The notes beneath the pieces were generated by a model. That model did no database searches. It saw only the letters and a list, made by a program, of their open reading frames with translations, and was not told the DNA's origin. A DNA stretch of 64,000 nt from Karalla daura. Taxonomy: Eukaryota > Chordata > Actinopteri > Chaetodontiformes > Leiognathidae. Location of the stretch: positions 15,762,267 through 15,826,266 of the forward strand of contig CM055199.1 in the NCBI GenBank assembly GCA_029224185.1. Reading direction: 5' to 3'. Within the stretch, counting starts at the first letter, position 1. Every line of letters starts with the position of its first letter. The position numbers were made by a program, and so were the translations under genes. Below, one piece after another: positions 1-14,600 of this stretch.

Positions 1-977
1 AGACAGCTGCACACACGAGGGGTGGAAAATTGCAAATCCCTTCTCTCTGGGCTCCAACAAATCTTTCTTAAACTGAAATCCCCAACTGAGACGGGACAGA
101 CTCAACCTCCATCTCCTTCTTAACCTCCATCCTCCAGCTTTTCTCCCATTTCTGAGCATTCAGGCACGACTGGCTTTCACAAGAACACACACACACACAC
201 ACTCCTCAAAGAGATAGAGATGTCAGTGATGAAATAAACAACTTGAGCCCAACTGTGCGATTTTCTGTGCAAACTGCACCACGCCGCATATAATGGCTAA
301 AACAGAGCAGCCTCTCTCCCCCCTCGTCTCCCTCCCTCCCCCTGAGCTTGGAAGCCAGGGAATCATCACTCAACGGCGCAGTGATGTTTTAAGATGGACT
401 TGGGATGGCTCTCGTGTAGTAGCGAGGCGGCCAGAATGTGTCAGGACGAGAATAAATGGTGCTAGCGAAGGAGCAGAGCACATCTGGGTTCTCAGCTGGA
501 TATGCTTTTCTCCAAAATTCCTTATAAATTAATTAACCTGAGTTGATATTTCAGAGTGTTATTTCACCCTTTTTTTCTCTTCATATCTCGTGCGGGATTT
601 TTTTTTGGGGGGAACGTCGACTTGGGAAACATTCCTGAACATTTCTAAAAGATGAAGGCCTGGAAAGGTGCTAAGAGACGGGAGGGGGGGCGTGGTGTTG
701 GTTGAAAGCACGACGCAGACCAGAAGGGAGAAGGTCTCGGGCCTGGTGCGAGAGCTTGTTTGGTTTGTGTAACTAAAGCAAAAGCATTCCAGGAGTTTTA
801 AGAACTACCAGAGGGGTGCTCACCCTCTCTCCCTCTAGCTCTCTCCCTCTGCCTCCCTCCTCCTTCATTCCCGCTCTGCTGCAGCAGTGAAGCACAATCC
901 CTGTGCCCTTATACAGCCATGTGAGTTGCAGGCGTGCTGCCGAGCTTCGGCCCCAGTGAGCTGTGCAAAGGGGGCCA

Positions 978-1172
<195 letters not shown>

Positions 1173-1470
1173 TTGTATCCCGCTGTTTACGAGGCCTGCC
1201 TGCATCTCTCTCGTACGACGACATAGCTTTTCTCCATTTGTGCTCATGATCTCAACGTCACGTCACCTGGTGTGAAGGCGTGGAGGATTTCTGGACCTTT
1301 ACAGGGACCACCGGAGGAAACAAGCCATGGTATGGGTGTCCAAGGGACTGACCTCGAACGGATGAGCGCAGATGCTGCTGCAGCTTCCGTTTTATCGTCA
1401 CTGAAAGAGCGGCAATGATCTGTGCTCACAACCATGTATTTTACACACTTCTATCTTTGCTTATAATCAT

Positions 1471-1870
1471 ACGGTGGATGAGTGGTCACAGCAAAAAGTC
1501 CCTGGTTCTAATCTGGGTCGGTCCAAGAGCCTTTCTTAGCAGAGTTTCCATTTCCATCTTTCTCTTCTTGTGCGCGTAGAATCTCTCCAAAACTAAATGT
1601 TGTTAAAAGCTGCCAGGAGACATTATGGTGGTCCACGGGAGAGTCACCTCACGATCCCGGTTCAGTCTGAGGGTCTTACAATGTGGAGCTGGCATTTTCG
1701 CTCTGGGTCTGCATGGGCTTCCTTCAGTTTCCTCCCACACTCCCAAAATGTGTTTATTTAGGTTGATTAGAGACCTTAAATTACCCCTAGGTGTGAGTGT
1801 AAGCATGTATGGACTTGTAAACCCGCCTTCGCCCTGAGTGAGCTACAGACGGAGACAGAGTTGTACCCTG
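1471..1870 (+). mobile_element. Diverged SINE-like copy
   Basis: B-box-like GGTTCTAATCT near 1504, then after about 150 bp of less similar sequence 'tttcctcccacactcccaaaatg', 'ttaggttgattagagacc' and 'cccctaggtgtgagtg'. Same family as the copy at 22.7 kb. Confidence 0.6.
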
Positions 1871-4800
1871 TGAGATAATCGATGCATGGACTTCCATATG
1901 TCAGAGGTGCGGTTCAATATCTGGACAAAACCGGAAAAATCTTCCAAAGATCCCTGATCGGAGGAGAGAGTGAAAATCCAGACGTCTGTTGAAGTAATAT
2001 CCGAGGAACCCTAAAGGGACTGGAAGACAAGAGAAGTGGGAAATAGGTGGGTGGGGTAAATAAATCGACAGATTGCATTTTTCATCACTCCCTTGAAGGG
2101 AGTGGAGGCGTAGTCAGTGTGATGGAGATTTCAGGTCCGCTGGAGTTTGAATACCAACACAAACAGAGGTGAAGATGACCAAATCAGGCAAAAGATTAAA
2201 TGGGCTCCACTCGTATTTCCTCCAGACCAGGCGAGCGCTGCGGTCGATTTCTGCTGACAGACTGAAGTTGAACTGTGTGTTTACGGTGATAATACAAGAA
2301 TCACGATCCGGTGGGAGAGAGCAACTCTGTCAAATAGTTGCGGCCGGCGTCGGCAGGAGGCGGGATGAGTGATGGATGCTTACAAAAGCTTGGTCAGTTT
2401 CCATTAGCAGAAATGACACCTTAGACAATAAGACCCCAAACTTCCATCTTGCAGACATGTGGCAGTAACCGGGCCTGGGGCCAGAGGAAGGGGGGGGTGG
2501 TGGTTGACTGCGAGCCAGCTGCGAGATCTACTCCTTGGAACACATGATTCACTGCAGTGAGTAAGGCCAGCCACAGAAGAATCACAAACACCGTCACAGT
2601 CTAATTTTACAGCGCTAAACTTTACCGTGCTAACAGCTTTAAGACCCTACATGGCCAAAAACTGAAAATTAAAAGACGAGTGAGTGATTTCCACTGATTT
2701 CCACTTGTGATTTCACCCCACGCCCTCCTTCATGTCGTGCTCGGGGAGCTGCGAGGCCGAGTGATCGATAATCAAATCAAGAGGTCGTTCCACAGAAACA
2801 TCGCTGGCATAACGTCTCAGTCCGACACGAGATAATCAGATACTGAGACTGTGGATAAGCTATCAGGGTTTCCACTCTTTACTTGAAATCCTTCTCATTT
2901 GTTTCTACAGCTTCACCTTCTATTTTGTGCATAAAGACTGATCGAATATAGACTGGAGTGTGATCAAAAAAATGTCCGGTCTATGGCAATGAATAACCTC
3001 TTCCATGCTTTGAGAGTTATGGCTAATTTATAATGCACAATCTAAATTGCCTTTGTTCACTAACAGGGAAGAAAGAAGCTGAGAGAGGAGAAATTATTTA
3101 AGGACAGCTTGTATTTTTTCCCTTAGTTTCCATCTATTAACTACTTTTCCAGGACATGTGGGAATCCTGTTTGTGCTCTACCATTTTGCAGACACAAACA
3201 CAAACAGTGAAGATAGATTTTTGGCATCTAGACCGAGTCGAACGACGCCATAATTCGGCATAATTGCAAGTAATTATACCGCATTAGTAATTTATTTTGC
3301 ATAAGTTGACATGAATTGGCCTCAAAATCCTTTCGAGTGTTCTCCATCGACCAGACAAGTGGCTGAAAAGGTGCTAAAAGACGATTCAAAGAGGGATAAC
3401 AATGTGCTTTAATTTAGGGGCTGGTGCTGAGGCCAAACCGCACTCCTCCTGTGTTATGACAACAGTGGCCAGCAGACTCCGGCCCAGTTGAGCAGACCAC
3501 AGGTTGATGGTCCAGAAATCCGCTGGACCAGGACGGACGATGAAGCAACAAGTCCCACACGCATGTGAACAAAAAAGGTTCCTGGAGGACACGTCTCTCA
3601 CTGCAACGCTCCTTCCTAACTCAGTCTGATTGTGCTCTTTTCCTGGTACTGGCATTCTTGCCTCCCTGCTCATCCCATTTCTCTGGTGGAGTTTCAAGAG
3701 CGTAATGCAGGATTGCTGCTGCCTCTACTCCGTTTCCCACACATGGTAGCAAAAGAGTGCTGACTTGGAAAAAAAACAAAAAAAAAGAAAATGCAGCGGT
3801 TAAGTGGAACAGCCTGACTCTTGTTACCTAGAAGTGGTGCTTCGCAGAGAGAAGTTTTTTTTCTTTTTCTTCTTCTTCTACCACCTCAGGCTCCCAAGTC
3901 CTCAGTCATGTGTTAGTCAGTTGTGAAGAGTACATTTTGTGTGCTGGCTCCCTGGAATAGCAAAAGCAGCCTCCTGTTAAGAGGGAGAGAGAAGGTGGAC
4001 GTGCATGCTTAATGAGTCGGAAGTGAGTCCAGGGGCGTCTAGACGGGACGAGCTCATGTCTCAGTGTGACTCTACGCTGGGGAAATGAAGCTGGAAGAGC
4101 CAGGTCAGAGCTGTCTGAGGTCTTCAAAAAAGCGCAGACAGCTCCTTTCTCATTGCTTTTTTGGTCCTCTTTTTCAGTTATGACTTGGCTCCAGTCAGAA
4201 CTCACTCAGAAACCTCTTGGATAAGAGGCGATACGTCTCCAAGAATCTACAAATCAAGCTGCCACAACTCTTGAACTCTTTGGATCACAGTGATCTGGAC
4301 GAATGGCAATCTTCACAGTCCTCGGCCACTGAACTGATAATGAAAATGAGTAGTTGTTGTAGTGCATGTACACTGTTCCAGCCAGTGTTACGTGACAATA
4401 AACACTTCAAAACTGAAACGATGACAGAGTTCAAAAATGTTATCTTGAAACTAAAAATGGAAAATCCCTGTTGCATTTGCTTCATCATCAAGTGACCGGA
4501 GCGGGACCGGATGCAAGAGCTGCCAAATAGAAACAGAGGTCAAAACGGGAGTGGAACTGAGTGATTTTCATGTATTACAGTACATCAAGCTTTCGCTGAG
4601 CCCTCTCAGTTTGCAGCCAAAGGCCAGATGGACTGTGTCTGTGTCGGAGCACAGTTGTCCTGGACATGGGAGAGGTACAGCGGGGATAATTGGTTTTAGA
4701 CGTCTAACTGGGAGTGTTATGTTGATTATCTATGCTTCTCCAATGTATAGGGTGGGCACAGTCGTGATCGGAGTTGTTCTGAGTGGAGATTAAAAAAAAA

Positions 4801-6926
4801 GAGAAGAAAAAAAAAGTACATAGTTTGATGTAAAATCCAGCCAAACGACTGAATGCTGACTGAGTGGTTATCGCTGCCGGACTGTAAAGTGTGATAAGGA
4901 AAACAAAACACAGAGGGGCTGGGGGGAAAAACACCAGATACTACAATTGTTTTGCAACAGGAAATAGTTTTTGTGGGACACACCAGGGCGAGAAAATACC
5001 CTTCAAAATGAGCTGGAGGAGTCCACTGTGAGCCGAGTTTCTGGGTCTGTTTTTATCCTCAGTATCTCTGTCCCTGTCTCTCTGCTGCATGGGATCCAAG
5101 GCCAAGTTGGACAGGCTTCCTCTCTTCCTGTCTCCTCTGATTCCCGATGCCGCACATCTCACGAGGAGTCCGAAGAAATATTCACAGGAAATTGTAAAAG
5201 TCAAAGTTGCCACCGATAACAAAAAGAAAAGAGAAAATGAAATGCTCCCAGGCCAGTCCAGCTGTGCGTCAGTCACAGCTACAGCTGTACCTTTTGTTTG
5301 AGTTCTGCTTTCTGCAAAGCTGTAATGGACAGCTCGACAAACAGAGGCACGTCCCTGTAAAACATCTTGCAACATCCTGGCACATGCAACGTCAGCCAAA
5401 TTCTATTTGCTCTGAACTTCTGCGGAGCTGAAATAGATTTATTACTGAAGCTGCAGACAAATTCCTCACTGGGTCTTGGTTGGTAGACCAGAGACGAGAG
5501 GCTCTATTTCTAGTATGTCCTGAACAAAAAATGACATGTGCATGATCAAAGGTTTTATAGAAGGTGGGGGGAGAGTAGGGGTCTCCAACCCTAAAAAGTC
5601 TGGTGGAGACAGTGACTGAATCGGGGGCACAGGGTGAGGTCTGCGCTGAGGAAAAAGAGGGCGTCGACAAGTCAGAGGTCACGGAGGTCCAGTGTGTGAC
5701 CTCTGACACGTATATGACAGGCCAGTGATGGAGGACTGGGTGGAGACTTCTGGGTGCCACACTATGGGGGACGGTTAAATATAGTTAAGGTAGTGTTCAA
5801 TTAGATATTTAAAGCTCATATCAGTTGTATCACTCAGGGCTGTGCAAATCATAAGACCCAAGGACTGTTTTGAAAGACCAGAGTCGCAAGATAACCTCAA
5901 TTCTTCTCAATATTAATGACATTGTTATTCAAAGCAGTTGATTGTGGCTTTGATCAGCTGCTACTAACAAGAGTGAGTGTGGTGAGTTGGCTGTAAGAGG
6001 TGGCACAGCAAAAACATTATCCCTATTGTCTATTATTATAGACTGAATTTGAAAAATGGTTATATAATCTCCTGAATGCTTTATCATTTCTAGGTTAATA
6101 AAGTGTTTAATATTTCTGTGACTGTGTACTATGACTGTTTTTTTTTCATTTTCACATTGTATGAATACTTAATACATTGTATGAGTCCTTATACTGTGCC
6201 ATGCCTTTATGTTGAAAAGCCAGCTTTTATTTTGACAAGGTCTGCATGTGATTGCTTTGTACTGAGCACTAAAGGTAACGCTGTACCCTGACATAAGCAA
6301 CGTAAAGTAGGTTGTGCAATATTCAGTTTCTTAAGGAGTTGGTGGTATAAGTTACATGACCTAAAGGAAAACAATGTGGCAAACAATGTGTTTGTCAGCC
6401 TCAAACGAGAAGGGGGAAAAGGAAGCAAAACCTGTTCCTTTCTTCAAGAACTTTCTGACCAAAGAAGCAAAAATATTTATGAGCTGATCTTGAACGAACA
6501 TGCGAATCACTAATTTGAACCCTTGTGTTGGTCTGTGTTGTAAATCTGAAGGAGACTGATAATCCTTGTTTAGTAAACACGGCCGCGAGACTGATGGAGC
6601 CTCGGCCCCAAGGACGTGACTGGGGCCGGAGCCGACAGCCGAGTGCCAGTCTGGAGACGTGACTCCAGCATGCCGAGCTCACAGCGTGTTTAATAAACAC
6701 AACAAACAGCCAGGGATGAAAACAAAGTGAGAGGAAGGACATGATTAACCGAGTCTGACGTGGAACCTTTTCCAGCACCTTTCCAAAAATAGTCGTGGTG
6801 GGGGGGAGAACATTTTAGTCTGAGCAGCAGCAGCGAGAGGTCCGGTTGGACTTTTACCCGTCACAGCTCGTCGGCTCCTAGAGCGTTTTCCAGAGCCGCA
6901 CTAAAACCGTCAGTCACTCCACTTAC

Positions 6927-7160
6927 TGAAGGTTTTGCAGATGTCCGACACGGCCTTGAAGACGCGGTCTGAGAAGTTGACCTTGACCTTCATGTGCTTC
7001 ATGTTGGGCAGCTGGAGGCGCAGCAGCTTGTGCTGCGGCGTGAAGAGCAGCCGGGCGTCCGCCTGGATGCCGTACTTGTCCAGCGTCCAGTGGGTCTTCA
7101 GCAGCCACGTCTTCTTCTTCTCCCACCACAGAGCGTGGTCTGACCAGTCCTTCTTCACGT
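6927..7160 (-). CDS. fermt2: fermt2 exon 3 (residues 53-130)
   Basis: The acceptor is ccccccccacag and the donor is ACCTTCA|GTAAGTGG. The exon encodes the [14 protein letters not shown] block, [14 protein letters not shown] and [18 protein letters not shown], the end of F0 and the start of F1. The next residue would be encoded by an A|NN codon, consistent with Asn in other kindlin-2 proteins. Confidence 0.95.
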
Positions 7161-7783
7161 CTGTGGGGGGGGAAAAATGTTGAGAGGAGGTGAGTTTTGT
7201 AGGAACAAAAGATGCAAAGATAACACTAGAAGGGGGAAAAGCACAAGCACGTCAATCCAGACTTTTCTCATCTTCCACCATGACCAAACTCTTCAGAGCA
7301 TCTCTATTCATTTTATTGAGTCAGTCTACTCAGAGATGTGAATTGAAACTATAGATACCTTTAGCTGTATTTCCTTGATCTTAATCTAAGGCATCAGCGC
7401 TACCGCCAATGAATGCTAACTGCGCTAAGTATTTAATCACTCTGCCAGTCGCTACATGATTAGCACAGGCGCTGAACAATAACATTTTGCAGTGGCTAAA
7501 TGTTTTTCTTATCAATTATGTGAAATTAGATGAAGCCTAAGACGACTCAGACAACTGTTCTCATTCTTCGATCGTCTGAAGGATGCAGAGCCATATGTGC
7601 CGCTACCCTATAGTCTCTTCTGTGCTGCTAAATGACTATAAATGTGAATTGTACAGCTAGGTGGAGATACTGTCGGTGTTAAGAAAGCACATCCCAGGCA
7701 CCCACTCTGCAAACACAGGACTGTAACTGACTTGAGCTCACCAAATATGTCCCCCTCCAGGGCAGAGGGGTCAGATTTGGGGT

Positions 7784-7838
<55 letters not shown>

Positions 7839-8610
7839 CCCATTGAAAAGGTCTGCATGGAGGCGGTGAAGTCAAAGTGAGAGGGAGGAGAACGGCCGAG
7901 CGAGTGTGTGAAAGACGTGGCTGTTTGCGTGACACGGCGGGGATATCAGGTTCATACCTCCCCCCTCTTTGTTCCCCGGTCGCACCGTGATCCCTCTGAA
8001 GCAGACACAAGCCAGCCCACAACCCCGCGTAGCTCCTGGGCTTTCGCTCCGCGGGGGGATCAACACGACGGGGACCAGAGCTGGGCTCGCATATGTGTGT
8101 GTATGTCCATGTGCGACTTTGAGAAAGTGTGGAGAAAACTGCAGGGATTTAGGGTTAAACTCCAAGCAGCTGTGCGTGCTGATCACCTGGCTGGGGCTGC
8201 TGTAGGTAGAGCCAAGTGATGCAAAGCTCGCTTCAAAGTGTGAGATCACATCTGGGAGCTCCTTCGCATTCTACTTATCACCTTAGTTGGGTATATTCAT
8301 AAAAATGGACGTAATTTGTTAAGAAGGTCGTAATGAATACCAGGCCGGCTGCCTATGAACTGTTTACGTAACCCGCACTGTGGCTGATACGTTACTCTAC
8401 GCTCGGGTTTAAAAGGTCGCAGGGCTCTTTGATTGTTAAGATGGAGGAAAGCGTCTGAAGTTTTAGCCTACTATACTGAGATCTTCCCCCGCACAGTGAT
8501 GTCATTACTCCGGCATTAGTCCAGGAAGGCACTTCCCAAAGCGGTGTCTCATTTCCTCCATCCACATACCTCATCAATGCTTCTCCAGCCTATCCTGTGT
8601 CCCACTGTGG

Positions 8611-8641
<31 letters not shown>

Positions 8642-11600
8642 CTTCTTCTCTCCTCTCAGAGTCACTGTGTCCAGACACAGACGTCACTTTGCTCAGTCAT
8701 CCTTTAAATCAAAGCAGTCGATCTGATCTGGCCTAACTTATATAGAGCCAGCGTTTCGGAGAAACATATTGTCATCAAGTTATAAATAATAAACACAGTG
8801 TGTATTATTATATTCTTATATGCATGTGATCGCAAATATAATATTCAGACTAGCTGCTTTTAGTGTTTAGATAAGGGTTGTTTACATGTGTCAGCTGCTG
8901 AGCACTTTGCTGCTCTATCTCCTGATGTTTGTCAATTGCATTAGCCAACCCTGACTGTAATTAAAACGGATGCAAAAGTTACATGACTGAGGGATGGACC
9001 ATGCAACTTTGCAGGGGGTTTTTATTCATAATTGACTTAAACGTAGAGCTGCAACAACTCATCCATTATTCGACCAATAAGAGCTTAATGGTCAATTTGA
9101 GCACTTAGTATTTTTTCAAAATATATAAACAAAATCCCATGGTACCAGCATCTTAAATGTGGATATTTCCCTGCCTCTTTGGCTCTCTGTGATCACATCC
9201 CTATATCACAGTTACACAGCTACTTATATAGAAACTGTTGCCATCAACAAGTACGTGATGAAGGCCAAGCAAACGGCAGAGTGTGCGTTGACCTGAGGTT
9301 GCATCGACATGCACGTTGTTTCTGCAGACTCTCAAAAGGACATGGCAACGACATTAAAGGACAATGACACAATGTTCAATGTTAGTCCGCTCTGACCTCC
9401 TCCATGTGTCAAACAGCTTGATGTCATGGTAACCTAAACCTTGAGTGGCCTTCTGTTTCCTTGCGCCTGCCATTGTCTCCTCCTGACCTTAACTTTACAT
9501 AGGGGGCACTCATTTGCATTGTTGACACTCTCCCGCTGATCCCGTCTCAAAGCTGAATGATCGGGATTAGAGGGTGAATGGGTGACACAACACACTGGCT
9601 GCTTAGAAGAGGGAAGTAGGACTGCTGAGATCTGAGGAAGACTAACTGGAATGAGGAAGAGATTGCACTGGTTGTTTCAAGGACCCTATCCTAATTTGCA
9701 TAGGCACCACTCATTCAGTTCACTGAGGTGACATCATGTGTCCCATCTGCCAATGGTGGCTAAAGCCTGTAGTTGTCTATGTGCTTTGACAAAAAGAGGC
9801 CATTCATGGCTTCTATTCTGCTACAAAGTATTTCCTCCAAGGCAGGAACTAAAAAGGTTCCTCAAGCTCTGGGACAACTCCCACAGTATGAGCATGCTCA
9901 AAAAGAGGAGGTGTTTATTTTCCTTGCTATCTTCAAGCACTGATCATCTACATGCCTAGTAGACTGACTATCTCGTACAAATTACTGTGAGCTTCTGTTT
10001 TTCCAACCAGACTTTTTCAGCCCCTCCTGACCTCTTCCCAACCCTTCCCCGCTATAGCACTGCCACCATAGGAAACTTTTAAGAAGACCTCTGATACGGC
10101 TCCAACCAACACTTGACTAATTTAGTGAGGGCGCGGGAGACCTCCTTAAGTAGGTACAACCCATCTGATCTGCTATCATTGCATCAGGGGTCAGAAACAG
10201 GTCACATTTTAAAGACCGAGCAAACAGGGAAAACAAAAAAAAAATCGAAATTGAGCGCCAAGGCCCGCAGTGTAAACGCAGTCCGGGACAGTGAGAGAAT
10301 GGGTGGTTTCAGATGCAGCCATTGTGAAGGCCTAGGAGTGTGTGAATTGATTTGGGGAGGGGGTGTGGGTTGTTTGTGAAGCTGTTGGGGTTTTAAACCG
10401 TTTACTCCGGTGGGGGGAAAACACTCGAGTGAAAACATTCCAGGCTTTCTTTCAGAGACCTCGTGTGAAGTACTCCAGCAGCAGGGGGTCTCGCTGTCAT
10501 CGCTGCGCCCTGATGCCTCAGCTGTGCAGAACAACTTCATTGCTGGCATCAAGAAGACGCTGACCCCCCCCCACCCCGCCTCCCTTCCTTTAAGTGCTCT
10601 GCAGCTATTAAAGGCCGAAATAATGACAGGGAGCAGAGAGGAGAGGAAAATTGAAAATAGACCTGCATGTATTTTCATAACTCCGCTCACAGCCCCCCCC
10701 CCTCTCTTACAACCTTGTAATTTCTGGTGTCTGGGAGCGATGCAGAATGGCGAGCATTAACAGCTGGCGCTCGGGTCTTCGCCACAGACCACGCTCTATA
10801 GAAACGTCCTCATGCTCGGCCTCCGTGACCTGCATAAGGTCTGTGGCGAGGCGTGACTGTGCAGCTGGGCTGGTCCCCGTTGCCCTCAGCGGCCTCTCAG
10901 TGGCTCCTGTGCCACCGTTTTCCTGTCGCCCGCACACTGGCAAAACCTTTGACGGACAAGGTCTTTCCCTCCTCGCCCGCTTGTGTCGTCGCGAGGGTGG
11001 TTCGATGTGTTGCGATTGGACGGGTGGGGGCGGGCCGGGGTCGGTAGGCGTCCGCCGGGGTTTTTTCAGCAACAAGACGGTAACTCGATCCACAGAGAGA
11101 GGGCGGGAGAGAGGGGCCAATGGCATCTCCATGCTAAAAATACAGCCTGCCAAGCCTGACGTAATGCAGCAGCCAGTGGAGCTGGGGCCTAAGTAATTGG
11201 GTGCATTAAATGTGGACCCACAGCTCCTTAGTAGAGTGTGTATGTGTGTGTGTGGGGGGGGGTGTGTGTGTGTGTGCCCAAGGAGAGCTTGAAAGACATG
11301 GGGATTGGACAGAAGCATGTTTTATGGCCTCTGCAGGATGTGAAAGATGATCCAGAGATATATGTGTGGCGGCGCATGCGGGGGGATTAATCAACCGGGT
11401 AGGTGTTCTTATCCATCCATTAACTGCATTAGCTCGGTGTGTTTGTGCGCGTGTGTGCCTTAACAAGCTAAATTAATCCATAAATTCTGTCAAACTGAGT
11501 TATTTTCATTCGCCACCAGCACCACGACTGCCCCCGACCCCAGAGCACTCCGGCTGCCTGGTGCGTCCCGACGCCACAGAGAGCAGAAATACTGCTAATC

Positions 11601-14600
11601 CTGATGCTGCAAAGCACAGGGCGCAAATGCACCCGGCTCACCTCGCACGTCAGTGATACAGGAAAGTGATTTGTCTCTCTTTGCCTCTCCTCCCCATCAC
11701 TCTTTGCTCTCCGCATCCCTCCCCTTTTCTACTCAGAGTATCCGTGTGTGTGTGTGTTTACATTAGGAGGCAGCTATGTTTATGGAGGCCTGTCTGTGAA
11801 GGGGGGAGGGGACAGGACAACACAAAAGAGGATGAGAAAGGAGGAAGGAATGAGAGAAAGGACAGGAGAAGGATGAGCGGAGGACGAGGGAGGAGCTCCA
11901 ACTGCGGACGCAGTAATGTCGGTGAAAAGCCTGAAAGTCAAAAGTCCAGTCTCCCAGACACAAAACGTATAAAACAGCATCTCAAATTTTGCATAAAAAC
12001 TAAAAAGAATGTCTGAAAGAAAGATTTCAGCTTCCATAAAGTTTTTATATTCACTCTAGAACAGAAAGATTTAAAGATGATGGGAGAAGTTATATCCATT
12101 TCTCAAAAGTCTAATCAAGTTGAGTACACACTCACTCGGGAGTTAATGTTCCAATTAGGTGAAATGCACACCTTGCAGTCTGGCCGTTTTAAAGGTGGAA
12201 CTGTGAAATGGGATGACAAGGTGATTTGGTGAATAGCAGTGTCGTCTCACACCAAGAAGGTCCCAGATAGGCCCACAGTGTTTCTGTGCAGTTTGCATGT
12301 TCTCCCTACATATGCATGTATTTTTCCCAGGTTTCATCCAACAGTCCAAAAACATGCATATAGGCTGAATGAAGACTCAAAGTTGACCCTAGATGTGAAC
12401 TAAGGTACAAAACAGTTAAGATAATGGGTGATAAATTCATTCAACATGTTTTAAGAGGAATCATTTGTCTTTAAACGTGGGTTTAAAGCCAGATTGAGAC
12501 ACATCACAATAGTCTTTTAACCATTCAAAGTATTGAGAAAGGCATTTCTAATCCAACAAATATGAACAAATACTGTAAAATAAGCCCTGTGTGCAAAACA
12601 AGAGAAGATAATGGATTGACAAAACTGTTAAATGTCTTACATTGGGCCTCAAATTGTTTGGAAAAGAAGCTTTACTTGAAAGTCTGGGCTTTTATAATGG
12701 AAGGAGAAGGAAATCTCAACTGTCACCTGCGTTACACTGAGTGACACACACTGCTAACCTTCACCCAGCGAGATAACGCCAAAGCCAAAACACTGATGGC
12801 AACTGAAGTCGCAACTTGCTCCACTGTGTCTGCACAGTCCCTTTCTTTTTTTCTTATCCCCTTCTGAAAATGTTTTGTCATGAGCGGCCAGAGTCAAGCT
12901 GGCAGCGATCGGGGGTGGGGGGGCAACCGAGGCTGTGCACTGCCGGGCCTTTGTCATTTTAAGCCATCAGCTGATAAAAACAGAGCAGCGGGGTGAGGCC
13001 GGTCATGCTGTTTCCTTGGTGACGCCGCGGGGGCAGCGGTGTGAGGCAACAACTTGTTTTCATACAAACAGAGACTCAGAGCTGCGAGATGTCAGTCATA
13101 TCCCCCTCATACGCCTCTCTTCACTCTACACACACAGTGTACCCCCCCCTCCTCTGCAGCACGAAAGCCCTCCTATCTAAATATATTCCATGTCAGACGC
13201 AGGGTGAAGGTCGGTATTGACGAGCAAAAGATACAGGAGGCAACTGGTTCAGCGCCGGCCTTAAATTAGATCTACTGTAAATGGCCCCTGGGCGCCCGCC
13301 GGGGCACTAACGCAGGCCGCTGCTAGCGTCGGGCGGCGTGCACGTGCGCCACCAGCACAATGGACGCAGGTGACGACCATATCTGCCACGGCAGACGGGC
13401 GACAAGGAGTCAGCCAGAGATTACAGTGGAGATGGGAGAGATTAGAGAGACGCGACCGACACAGACGGACAAACTCGTTTCTGACGAATGATCAACAAAC
13501 AAGTGCAAGTGCAGAAGTCACAATGCTTCAGCTCCATCCGAGCTCAGACGTGCCAAAACAATGAGGTCCCAATGCTTCACCAACCAATGGAACATTTGGT
13601 AGAAAGAAGAAAGAACAAGCCTTTTTCAGGCACTTGTTTTAGTTGCAGTTTTATTTCATGCAGTAGTGGTAATAAGCATAAGTAAATGATAGAAAAACTC
13701 AAATAAATTAAACTCATTGGCTGCATTCAAAGCCAAACTGGTAGTTTTAGGCAATTTTCATGGTGGAGTTAAAACATTCATTCATACGTCTAGGTGCGAG
13801 ATCCTTAGATTGCCACAAGAGATTGGAAAACCACGCTTTTGTCCTTGAAATCCTTTCTTTGTGAAGCAGGGTGATGCAAGGTAATGGGATTGAGGAGCAG
13901 ACAGGACACAAAGACCACTCTCCCAGGGGACAATAAGAGATCATGTATTATATATGATAATATCACATCCTGTGATGGGCTGGCGACCTGTCCAGGGTGT
14001 GTTCCCTGCCATGTTGGCTGGAACCAGACGCCAGCAGAACAGCAGGTAAGATAAAACTGATGGATTGAAAGATGGTCTTGTATAATGCTGTTCTGTGCAG
14101 CAAAAAAAAGGTTGGAGACTGTGATCTAGTGCACAACCCTGAGTGAGTAATACCGCTAAGACGTCAGTCGGCTGTGACGCCCATAAAGATGAAGTCACCC
14201 ACCAACGTATTTCAATCCAGCCCAGCTGTGTCCCTTCAACATCGACACAAACCAATATCGTTAAAAAAAAAACGCTCCACCACAGCTGAGCGAGGGTTAG
14301 CTGTCACTTATTTAACAGCGGTGCCGCTTCACACCCATGCCCAATCAATCCAGGCTGTTTATCACGGGCAATATGCACAATATGCAACATCCAGGCGCCT
14401 GGGAGACGCTACCTGACGGAGCAATTAGGGGACGGACATTAGGGCTTTTGTAAGGCTGCAGAAATAAGAGAGAAAGCGGCTCGATGGGGTTGCGCCCCGC
14501 GACACTGATACACAGAGATCATTTAAAGGTCACGGCCGGCTTAAAAGGTGTCGGGGGACAGATATTGATTCAATTGAGCCAGTGTTGTGCTGCCACTAAT

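Noticed and set aside
10707..11318. 203-codon minus-strand frame
   Set aside because: It lies in a CpG-rich intronic patch, shows no domain, and its N-terminus is CA-repeat translation; high GC alone explains the lack of stops.
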